Source: Pirellulales bacterium
GTDB lineage: Bacteria > Planctomycetota > Planctomycetia > Pirellulales > JAICIG01
Assembly (NCBI GenBank): GCA_025924495.1
Contig: JAICIG010000450.1
Location: 1-6,334, forward strand
Direction of reading: 5' to 3'
DNA length: 6,334 nt
Position numbers and translations under genes: made by a program. Of the stretch, positions 1 through 6,334 are shown piece after piece. Each line of letters starts with the position of its first letter. Positions within the stretch are counted from its first letter, which is position 1. A model generated the notes under the pieces. That model saw only the letters and a program-made list of their open reading frames with translations, was not told where the DNA came from and did not search any database.

Positions 1-3000
1 ATCCCGGCTACCGCGCCGTGACCTTCGATCAGATGGTGGAGACTTATTACGAGCAGGTCGACGCGCTGGTGGAAGGCGGGGTCGACCTGTTGCTGCCTGA
101 GACGGCGTTCGACACGCTGGTGCTCAAGGCGTGCTTGTTTGCTATCGACAAATACTTCGCAGATCACGGCGTGCGGCTGCCGGTGATGGCCTCGTTCACG
201 ATCTTTCAAGGCGGCCGGACTCTCTCGGCGCAAACGATCGAGGCCTGTTGGAACTCGATCTCGCACGCCAATCTGCTCAGCGTCGGCATGAACTGCGCGC
301 TGGGGCCGGAGCATATGCGGCCTTACGTGGAAGAGCTATCGCGGATCGCATCGGTTTACGTTAGCTGTTACCCGAACGCGGGCTTGCCCAACGCCTTCGG
401 CGGTTTCGACGAGACGCCGGAAATGATGGCCAAAACTCTGGCCGAATTCGCCGAGAACGGCTGGCTCAACATCGTCGGCGGCTGTTGCGGCACCACGCCA
501 CGCCATATCCGCGCGATCGCGCACGCGCTGGCCGGCAAGGCGCCGCGAGTGCGCTCCAAGCCCGAGCCGCTTTCTCGCTATAGCGGCCTGGAACCACTTA
601 CGCTGCGGCCCGAAAGCAACTTCACCATGATCGGCGAGCGGACCAACATCACCGGTTCGAAGAAATTCGCTCGCTTGATTCTGGCCGGCAATTACGAGGA
701 AGCTATCGCGATCGCCCGCGGCCAGGTCGAAGGGGGCGCCAACATCATCGATATCAACATGGACGAAGGGATGTTGGATGGCGAAGCGGCAATGACGCGA
801 TTCTTGAATCTGCTGGCCGCCGAGTCCGATATCTGCCGCGTGCCAATCATGGTCGACAGCTCGAAGTGGTCGATCATCGAAGCGGGCTTGAAGTGCATTC
901 AAGGCAAGGGCATCGTCAACTCGATCAGTCTCAAGGAAGGCGAAGAAGCGTTTTTGCACTATGCCCGACTGGTGCGGCGGTATGGCGCCGCCGTCGTGGT
1001 GATGGCTTTCGACGAACAAGGTCAGGCGACCACAATCGAAGACAAGGTCCGCATCTGCCGGCGGGCTTACAAACTGCTGACCGAAGAAGTCGGCATGCCG
1101 GCGACCGATATCATCTTCGATCCGAATATTCTCACGGTCGCCACCGGCATCGAAGAGCACAACCGCTACGCGATCAACTTCATCGAGGCCACGCGGCAGA
1201 TCAAAGCCACTTGCCCCGGCGCCAAGGTTTCGGGCGGGGTGAGCAATATCTCCTTCTCGTTCCGCGGCAACGACGTGGTGCGCGAGGCGATGCATGCCGC
1301 GTTTTTGTACCACGCGATCCGCGCCGGCATGGACATGGGCATCGTCAACGCCGGGCAGTTGGCCGTTTACGAAGACATTCCCAAGGACTTGCTTGAGAAA
1401 ATCGAGGACGTGCTCTTCGATCGGCGGCCCGATGCGACGGAGCGATTGGTCGATTTCGCCGAAACGGTGAAGAGCCAAGGAGCCAAAGGCGCCGCCGCCG
1501 GCCAGGAGTGGCGCGCCGGCACGGTGGAAGATCGCCTTTCTCACGCCTTGGTGCGCGGCATCGTCGACCATATCGAAGCCGATGTCGAAGAAGCGCGGCA
1601 AAAGTATCCGACCGGACTTTCCATCATCGAGGGTCCGCTGATGGCCGGCATGCAGGTGGTCGGCGATCTGTTTGGCGCCGGCAAAATGTTTTTGCCGCAG
1701 GTCGTGAAAAGCGCCCGAGTGATGAAGAAAGCCGTCGCGTATCTGCTCCCGTTCATGGAAGCCGAGAAGGCCGCCAGCGGCCAAATCGACGCCCCGCGCG
1801 GCAAGGTGCTCTTAGCCACGGTGAAAGGGGACGTGCACGATATCGGCAAGAACATCGTCGGCGTGGTGCTCGGTTGCAACAACTATCAGGTGATCGATCT
1901 GGGGGTGATGGTTCCGTGCGAGCGGATTCTGGAAACCGCCGTCAAAGAAGGGGTCGATCTGATCGGCCTGAGCGGGCTGATTACGCCCAGCCTCGACGAA
2001 ATGGTGCACGTAGCCAAGGAAATGCAGCGGCAAGGCTTTGACATTCCGCTGTTGATCGGCGGCGCCACGACCAGCGCCAAACATACGGCGGTGAAGATTG
2101 CGCCGTCTTACGCCCGAGAAACGGTGCACGTGCTCGACGCCTCGCGATCCGTCGGCGTGGTCGAAAACCTGCTGAACCCGAAACTGAAGACCGACTTCGA
2201 TCAGCGCAACCGCGCCGAGCAGGCCAAGCTTGTCGAAGCCTACCAACAGCGGCAGCAAGTCCACCTGGTCAGCTACCAGCAGGCCAAGGCCCAACGGTTC
2301 GAAGCCGATTGGAACGCCGTGCGGATCGACGCGCCGACATTTCTTGGTCCGCGCGTGCTGGACGAGTTCCCGCTCGCCGAATTGGCGAAGTATATCGATT
2401 GGTCGCCGTTTTTCATGGCCTGGGAGTTGCGAGGCAAATATCCCAAGATCTTCGACGACGAGCACGTCGGAGAAGAAGCCCGCAAACTGTTCGACGATGC
2501 ACAGCGGCTCTTGAATCAGATCATCGATCAGAAGTTGTTGCACGCGCGCGGCGTGTATGGATTCTGGCCCGCCAACTCGCTGGGCGACGATATCGTGCTG
2601 TACACCGATGAATCGAGACAGCATGAGTTGGCTCGTTTCCACACGCTGCGCCAGCAGTGGGAGCGCAAAGGGGTGAAAAACTTTTACGCACTGGCCGATT
2701 TTGTCGCCCCAATCGAGAGCGGTCGCGGCGACTACCTCGGCGGCTTTGCGGTCACTGCCGGGCATGGCGTTGCGGAACTAGCCCATAAGTTCGACGCCGA
2801 CCATGACGACTACCATTCGATTATGACCAAGGCGCTGGCCGATCGGCTGGCCGAGGCCTTTGCCGAACGCTTGCACCAGATCGCTCGCAACGACTGGGGT
2901 TACGGCCGCGAAGAGCAGTTGACCAACGAGGACTTGATCGACGAGAAGTATCGCGGCATCCGCCCCGCGCCCGGCTATCCGGCCTGCCCCGACCACACCG

Positions 3001-3245
3001 AGAAGCGAATCCTGTTCGATTTGCTCGGCGCCGAAAACGCCGCTGGCATCACGCTTACCGATCACTTCGCAATGTATCCGGCCGCCAGCGTCAGCGGGCT
3101 CTACTTCGCTCATCCCGAGGCCCGCTACTTCTCCGTCGACCGCATCACTCGCGACCAGGCCGAAGACTACGCCCATCGTAAGGGCATGAGTCTCGCCGAA
3201 GTCGAGCGCTGGCTGGCCTCGAATTTAGGTTATGAGCCGGGTTAA
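1..3245 (+). CDS. metH: Cobalamin-dependent methionine synthase, 5'-truncated by window edge
   Basis: This enzyme transfers the methyl group of 5-methyltetrahydrofolate to homocysteine through cob(I)alamin in the cytoplasm, giving methionine and tetrahydrofolate. The frame is open from base 3. The GTG at 18 is an internal Val, not a start, because the preceding codons read PGYRA as in other MetH proteins. Counting that Val as residue 1, the zinc/homocysteine domain has Cys93 (NCALG) and the Cys156-Cys157 pair (GGCCGTTP). The pterin domain starts near GERTN at 206-210. The cobalamin domain has DVHDIGKN with lower-ligand His607, SGLITPS from 652 and GGATTS from 681. The reactivation (AdoMet) domain has RPAPGY at 982-987. 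These positions run about 154 behind E. coli MetH (1227 aa), so roughly 150 residues are missing upstream. The C-terminus ([10 protein letters not shown], then TAA) is complete. All catalytic motifs are present and no frameshift is seen. The convergent RAYT gene lies downstream. Confidence 0.97.
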   Translation, partial: PGYRAVTFDQMVETYYEQVDALVEGGVDLLLPETAFDTLVLKACLFAIDKYFADHGVRLPVMASFTIFQGGRTLSAQTIEACWNSISHANLLSVGMNCALGPEHMRPYVEELSRIASVYVSCYPNAGLPNAFGGFDETPEMMAKTLAEFAENGWLNIVGGCCGTTPRHIRAIAHALAGKAPRVRSKPEPLSRYSGLEPLTLRPESNFTMIGERTNITGSKKFARLILAGNYEEAIAIARGQVEGGANIIDINMDEGMLDGEAAMTRFLNLLAAESDICRVPIMVDSSKWSIIEAGLKCIQGKGIVNSISLKEGEEAFLHYARLVRRYGAAVVVMAFDEQGQATTIEDKVRICRRAYKLLTEEVGMPATDIIFDPNILTVATGIEEHNRYAINFIEATRQIKATCPGAKVSGGVSNISFSFRGNDVVREAMHAAFLYHAIRAGMDMGIVNAGQLAVYEDIPKDLLEKIEDVLFDRRPDATERLVDFAETVKSQGAKGAAAGQEWRAGTVEDRLSHALVRGIVDHIEADVEEARQKYPTGLSIIEGPLMAGMQVVGDLFGAGKMFLPQVVKSARVMKKAVAYLLPFMEAEKAASGQIDAPRGKVLLATVKGDVHDIGKNIVGVVLGCNNYQVIDLGVMVPCERILETAVKEGVDLIGLSGLITPSLDEMVHVAKEMQRQGFDIPLLIGGATTSAKHTAVKIAPSYARETVHVLDASRSVGVVENLLNPKLKTDFDQRNRAEQAKLVEAYQQRQQVHLVSYQQAKAQRFEADWNAVRIDAPTFLGPRVLDEFPLAELAKYIDWSPFFMAWELRGKYPKIFDDEHVGEEARKLFDDAQRLLNQIIDQKLLHARGVYGFWPANSLGDDIVLYTDESRQHELARFHTLRQQWERKGVKNFYALADFVAPIESGRGDYLGGFAVTAGHGVAELAHKFDADHDDYHSIMTKALADRLAEAFAERLHQIARNDWGYGREEQLTNEDLIDEKYRGIRPAPGYPACPDHTEKRILFDLLGAENAAGITLTDHFAMYPAASVSGLYFAHPEARYFSVDRITRDQAEDYAHRKGMSLAEVERWLASNLGYEPG

Positions 3246-3292
3246 TGGATTTCAGCGAGCAATGTTTCCAAATTCAGGGCGCCATTCACTCG

Positions 3293-3336
3293 GGGTGCCA
3301 TGCCTTCGTCGGCGCCCCGCCGACGTAGGCATGTTC
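3293..3336 (+). repeat. Left REP-like hairpin repeat (inverted partner of 4138-4181)
   Basis: The core 3299-3333 folds into a 15-bp stem, CATGCCT-T-CGTCGGC against GCCGACG-T-AGGCATG. It has one internal T-T mismatch and the five-base loop GCCCC. A GGGTGC block (3293-3298) precedes the stem on the outer side and TTC follows it. The whole 44 bp is repeated as reverse complement at 4138-4181 with a single difference, in the loop. The structure and its place beside a RAYT gene fit a REP (repetitive extragenic palindrome). It starts 47 bp after the metH stop codon. There is no T-run after the stem, so it is not a classical intrinsic terminator, although it could stabilise the metH mRNA 3' end. Confidence 0.85.
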
Positions 3337-3407
3337 GCCACGGAGAATCACCGGCGGCATGCGGTTGCCGATGCGATCGTTTTTCGTTCCTGTCGAGAGC
3401 AGCGGAC

Positions 3408-3974
3408 TCAAATCTGTCGACGGGTCGGCAGCGACGCAAAATCCGGGATCAGTTTTACATTCCTCTCGCCTGCATAGTACGCCGCGCTTGACCACAGCCA
3501 GTCTTGCGCCCGTTCCGCCAATGCCCGACGTATTGGGATTTGGTGAATGTATTCGATCTCAGCGTAGACAGCTTCTTCATCAAAGATGTTCCGATCATAA
3601 CCACCGCCTCGCTGCCAGAATCGATGATATCTTTTTCCGTTTGGCTGGAGGTCCTCGAGCAAGTGGAGGGCATGGGGAGCAGTGCAGCGAGCATACCGTA
3701 CTGCTCTGCGAGCTACCGGCAGTTTGATCGATGCCAAGATTTTGCTGATTGAGTACTTCGGTTGCCGCGGCCAAATCAGCACATGAACGTGCTCGGGCAT
3801 GATCACCCAGGCCCAAAGGTCGAATTGCCAAACCAGCCGTGATTCAGCCAACGCCTCAATTAGCCAATTACGCGTACGATCTTTCGAGAGGAACTGTCGT
3901 CGCTGGAAGCAAGAAAACGTCAAACTGTGAGCATGGCCCGGTTCGTTGAATCGACGGCATGACTTGAATTGCAT
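3408..3974 (-). CDS. REP-associated tyrosine transposase (RAYT, IS200/Y1 family)
   Basis: A Y1 HUH single-strand nuclease/transposase of 188 aa. From the ATG at 3974, the HUH metal-binding motif is HVH at residues 62-64 (in IMPEHVHVLIW). The likely catalytic Tyr is 142, in EIEYIHQIP, the place where RAYTs carry EYIHxNP. Other hallmarks are FWQRGGGYDRNI before it, WLWSSAAYY after it, and the family-type tail LIPDFASLP. The N-terminus (RRFNEPGHAHSLTFSCF) also matches the family. No stop or frameshift is seen, so the gene looks intact. The start at 3974 was chosen because AAGGGG (complement of 3981-3986) lies six bases upstream. ATGs at 3992 and 4019 in the same frame are less likely. Such proteins process REP hairpins, and two are present, one on each side. 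It is convergent with metH and divergent from the cytochrome gene. Confidence 0.9.
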   Translation of the reverse strand: MQFKSCRRFNEPGHAHSLTFSCFQRRQFLSKDRTRNWLIEALAESRLVWQFDLWAWVIMPEHVHVLIWPRQPKYSISKILASIKLPVARRAVRYARCTAPHALHLLEDLQPNGKRYHRFWQRGGGYDRNIFDEEAVYAEIEYIHQIPIRRALAERAQDWLWSSAAYYAGERNVKLIPDFASLPTRRQI

Positions 3975-4100
3975 GGACAGCCCCTTGTGCATCTGGATGT
4001 TATCTGGCGGCAGGGGCAATCGCCAGGAACAGCTACAAAAATCGCAATGAAGACCGGATACGGGTTTGGCCGGCGATCTGCCGCTTTCAGCCAGCGACCA

Positions 4101-4137
4101 TTAACTGTTAAACTGAACCTTGACGTGCGGTTAACCG
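4101..4137. promoter_or_regulatory. Pair of TTAAC-based palindromes in the RAYT/cytochrome divergent region
   Basis: Two perfect palindromes lie 16 bp apart: TTAAC-T-GTTAA at 4101-4111 and CGGTTAACCG at 4128-4137. Both are built on the GTTAA/TTAAC half-site. The second directly abuts the right REP. They sit between the divergently oriented RAYT and cytochrome starts, where an operator or promoter is expected. A role as a regulator binding site is inference from position and symmetry. A TTGACG at 4120-4125 resembles a -35 box but has no convincing -10 partner. Confidence 0.3.
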
Positions 4138-4181
4138 GAACATGCCTACGTCGGCGAGGCGCCGACGAAGGCATGGCACCC
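4138..4181 (-). repeat. Right REP-like hairpin repeat (inverted partner of 3293-3336)
   Basis: The core 4141-4175 is a 15-bp stem with one A-A mismatch, CATGCCT-A-CGTCGGC against GCCGACG-A-AGGCATG, with loop GAGGC. It is the reverse complement of the left REP except for one loop base. The outward-facing block reads GCACCC (4176-4181), which is GGGTGC on the minus strand. It ends 21 bp before the cytochrome ATG at 4203, and the stem itself ends 27 bp before it. If transcription starts upstream of 4138, the hairpin would lie in the 5' leader of that mRNA and could affect translation or stability. Confidence 0.85.
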
Positions 4182-4202
4182 AATGTTTTGAGTTCGTGTG
4201 TA

Positions 4203-5582
4203 ATGAAGTTCTGCTATCCAATTTCCGCGGTTTGCTGTTTGCTCGCCGCTCCGGTGTTTGCCAGCGAGGCGGTCGATTCGCAGCCGGCCCCGCCCGGCGA
4301 AACGCAGATCGAGCGAGGCTATCGACTGCTGACGACCAAGGCCTATTTGCCGCCCGACTTCGACCAACAAGTCTTCGATGAACTGTGGAAATGCTGGGAA
4401 GAGCCGCTTCGCTCGCGAGCGCAGAAGGCTTCGCCGGAAGTGCGGCGGAAAATGGCCTTCTCTCGGTACGGTCTCACCGAGGCGCCGGGACGCGAAGGAG
4501 GCGTGGCGCTGCAGTATGTCGATGATGGCAAAGGGGGCTGGGTAATGAACTGCCTGGCCTGCCATGGCGGCAAAGTGGCGGGCAAGGTCGTGCCCGGCCT
4601 GCCGAACTCGCTGTATGCTTTGGAAACTCTGACGGACGACGTGCGGCTGACGAAGCTGCGGCTGGGCAAGACGCTCACGCACATGGACTTGGGCGGCGCC
4701 GCGATGCCGCTGGGCACTTCGATCGGCACGAGCAATGCCGTGATGTTTGGCGTGGTGCTGTTGAACTATCGCGACGCCGATCTCAATGTCCATCGCGATC
4801 GTCTGCCGCCCAAGACGACGCACCACGACCACGACGCTCCGCCGTGGTGGAACATCAAGAAGAAATCGTTTCTTTATGCCGACGGCGGCATCGCCAAGAG
4901 CCATCGGGCACTGATGCAGTTTTTGCTCTTGCCCAAGAACGGCCCCGAAAAGTTTCGCGAGTGGGAGCAGGATTACGTCGACATTCTGGCTTGGATGGAG
5001 TCGATCGAGCCGCCCAAGTATCCGTTTGCCGTCGATCGACAGTTGGCCGCACGCGGCGAAAAGATCTTCGTGGAGAGTTGCAGCCGCTGTCACGGCACCT
5101 GCGGCGCTCATGGCAGCTATCCGGAAAAGACCGTGCCGATCGAGGAAGTGGGGACCGATCGGGCCAGGTTCGAATCGATCTCTCCCGAGTGGCGACAGGA
5201 ATATGGCAAGAGCTGGTTCGGTCATTACGGCGAGAAGCCGTTGCACGAGCAGCCCGCCGGCTACGTGGCGCCGCCGCTCGACGGCATCTGGGCCTCGGCC
5301 CCGTATCTGCATAACGGGTCCGTCCCGACATTATGGCACATGCTGCATCCCGACGAGCGGCCGATCGTCTGGCAGCGCAGCGAAGACGGCTATGACCAGG
5401 CGAAAGTCGGCCTTGAGATCCAACAGTTTGAGGAGTTGCCCGCCGCCGCTCGCGTGCCGGCTGAAAAACGGCGTTATTTCGACACTCGTAAATTCGGCAA
5501 AAGCGCCGCGGGGCACACGTTTCCCGACGAGTTGAGCGAAGAGCAGAAGCGAGCGGTCCTGGAATATCTGAAAACTCTGTGA
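4203..5582 (+). CDS. Secreted diheme c-type cytochrome, CCP/MauG/RoxA-like superfamily
   Basis: A 459-aa exported cytochrome. The ATG at 4203 was chosen because it begins a signal peptide: Lys2, a hydrophobic stretch from about 7 to 19, and probable cleavage after VFA at residue 20. The frame stays open upstream through the REP, but that stretch looks non-coding, and no clear Shine-Dalgarno precedes 4203. Two CXXCH heme sites are present: CLACH at 117-121 and CSRCH at 293-297. PPWW at 213-216, followed by NIKKK, and APYLHNGSVPTL (His370) are characteristic of the superfamily that holds diheme peroxidases, MauG and rubber oxygenase RoxA. The C-terminal block FDTRKFGKSAAGH (His438), then LSEEQKRAVLEYLKTL, is typical of small RoxA-like cytochromes in planctomycetes and myxobacteria. 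The protein is much shorter than RoxA (about 680 aa), so rubber cleavage is not claimed. A periplasmic electron-transfer, peroxidase or oxygenase role is possible, but the substrate is unknown. No partner gene is adjacent. Confidence 0.88.
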   Translation: MKFCYPISAVCCLLAAPVFASEAVDSQPAPPGETQIERGYRLLTTKAYLPPDFDQQVFDELWKCWEEPLRSRAQKASPEVRRKMAFSRYGLTEAPGREGGVALQYVDDGKGGWVMNCLACHGGKVAGKVVPGLPNSLYALETLTDDVRLTKLRLGKTLTHMDLGGAAMPLGTSIGTSNAVMFGVVLLNYRDADLNVHRDRLPPKTTHHDHDAPPWWNIKKKSFLYADGGIAKSHRALMQFLLLPKNGPEKFREWEQDYVDILAWMESIEPPKYPFAVDRQLAARGEKIFVESCSRCHGTCGAHGSYPEKTVPIEEVGTDRARFESISPEWRQEYGKSWFGHYGEKPLHEQPAGYVAPPLDGIWASAPYLHNGSVPTLWHMLHPDERPIVWQRSEDGYDQAKVGLEIQQFEELPAAARVPAEKRRYFDTRKFGKSAAGHTFPDELSEEQKRAVLEYLKTL

Positions 5583-5650
5583 GACTGCAGCTACCGAGCT
5601 AGCGGTCGCATCGCTACTCCTTCGTCCCGCGCCGCGGCGAGGCATGCAAA
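5583..5650 (+). other. Cytochrome-thiC spacer with a possible decayed REP-like stretch
   Basis: No gene, tRNA or strong intrinsic terminator is seen here. Bases 5619-5626 (CCTTCGTC) and 5641-5646 (GGCATG) match the two ends of the REP arms at 3299-3333, with a scrambled GC-rich centre about three bases shorter. This could be a degenerate REP or chance similarity in GC-rich DNA. Weak short inverted repeats around 5592-5615 are not convincing as a terminator because no T-run follows. Confidence 0.2.
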
Positions 5651-5678
5651 TTGACAATTCTCGCCTCCGCGGTACGAT
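5651..5678 (+). promoter_or_regulatory. Sigma70-type promoter for thiC
   Basis: A perfect -35 box TTGACA (5651-5656), a 16-bp spacer and a -10 box TACGAT (5673-5678, four of six consensus bases including the key first, second and last). Transcription would start near 5685, leaving a leader of about 88 nt before the thiC ATG. It is the best promoter match I found in the window and supports transcription of thiC independent of the cytochrome gene. Confidence 0.6.
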
Positions 5679-5706
5679 GCACTCTTAAGGCCGAAGTTTT
5701 ACGTAA

Positions 5707-6334
<628 letters not shown>

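Larger units (their letters stand above)
3293..4181 (-). mobile_element. REPtron-like unit: RAYT gene bracketed by inverted REP hairpins
   Basis: A single-gene unit of 889 bp. A minus-strand RAYT gene (3408-3974) is enclosed by two 44-bp hairpin repeats in inverted orientation that match at 43 of 44 positions. The GGGTGC blocks face outward at both ends. In known RAYT systems the protein binds and nicks REP hairpins next to a short guide sequence at the hairpin foot, and RAYT genes are typically single-copy and flanked by REPs. By inference GGGTGC (or part of it) would be that guide. Target-site duplications were not seen, and the family normally makes none. The unit separates metH from the cytochrome gene. 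Whether it still moves cannot be judged from one copy. Confidence 0.72.

Noticed and set aside
336..1784. Long open frame on the minus strand (482 codons) opposite metH
   Set aside because: It is antisense to strongly conserved metH codons. The translation is low-complexity and His/Arg/Gly-rich with no recognisable domain, as expected from GC-rich shadow frames.
1812..2765. Minus-strand open frame of 317 codons opposite metH
   Set aside because: It is a shadow of the cobalamin and reactivation domains. No family motifs or start signals are seen.
3299..3333. Left hairpin as an intrinsic terminator of metH
   Set aside because: The stem is strong but is followed by TTCGCC rather than a T-run, and the same sequence recurs inverted at 4138-4181, so REP is the better explanation.
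4004..4026. CTGGCG / CGCCAG inverted repeat upstream of the RAYT start
   Set aside because: Only 6 bp around an 11-base loop. This is easily expected by chance in GC-rich DNA, with no supporting context.
4120..4148. TTGACG as a -35 box for the cytochrome gene
   Set aside because: The position 17 bp downstream falls in the REP (TGCCTA) and bears no resemblance to a -10 box.
3969..4202. N-terminal extension of the cytochrome reading frame through the REP
   Set aside because: It would bury the signal peptide 78 residues inside the protein and translate the REP and the RAYT upstream region. The ATG at 4203 gives a normal exported cytochrome.
4146..5312. Minus-strand open frame of 388 codons opposite the cytochrome gene
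   Set aside because: The plus-strand frame has a signal peptide and two heme motifs. The antisense translation has no recognisable features and begins within them.

Overview
The window is GC-rich chromosomal DNA with two conserved housekeeping genes at its edges and a small accessory island between them. It most resembles a planctomycete (Pirellulales-like). That is inferred from a diheme cytochrome of a type common in that phylum, an IS200-like REP-associated transposase with its own hairpin repeats, a short-form ThiC, and weak Shine-Dalgarno signals. No taxonomic marker gene is present, so this placement is moderate at best.

Layout: (1) 1-3245, + strand: the 3' seven-eighths of metH, the cobalamin-dependent methionine synthase. 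It has the homocysteine/zinc, methyltetrahydrofolate, cobalamin and reactivation domains, and only about the first 150 residues lie outside the window. (2) 3293-4181: a compact REPtron-like unit. Two near-identical 44-bp hairpin repeats in inverted orientation bracket an intact-looking minus-strand gene for a REP-associated tyrosine transposase (RAYT, 3408-3974). (3) 4203-5582, + strand: a secreted diheme c-type cytochrome of the cytochrome c peroxidase/MauG/RoxA superfamily. Its start codon lies only 27 bp from the right-hand hairpin. (4) 5583-5772: an intergenic region with a good sigma70-type promoter, a leader hairpin and a GGAGG ribosome binding site, but no recognisable TPP riboswitch. 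(5) 5773-6334, + strand: the 5' part of thiC (HMP-P synthase, thiamine pathway), which runs off the window.

metH (methionine regeneration) and thiC (pyrimidine branch of thiamine synthesis) are vitamin and one-carbon metabolism genes. They are not obviously co-transcribed here: the RAYT unit separates metH from the cytochrome, and thiC has its own promoter. The most notable system is the RAYT with its inverted REP pair. It is a recognisable class of element, but the pair is very well matched and one copy sits in the likely 5' leader or promoter region of the cytochrome gene.
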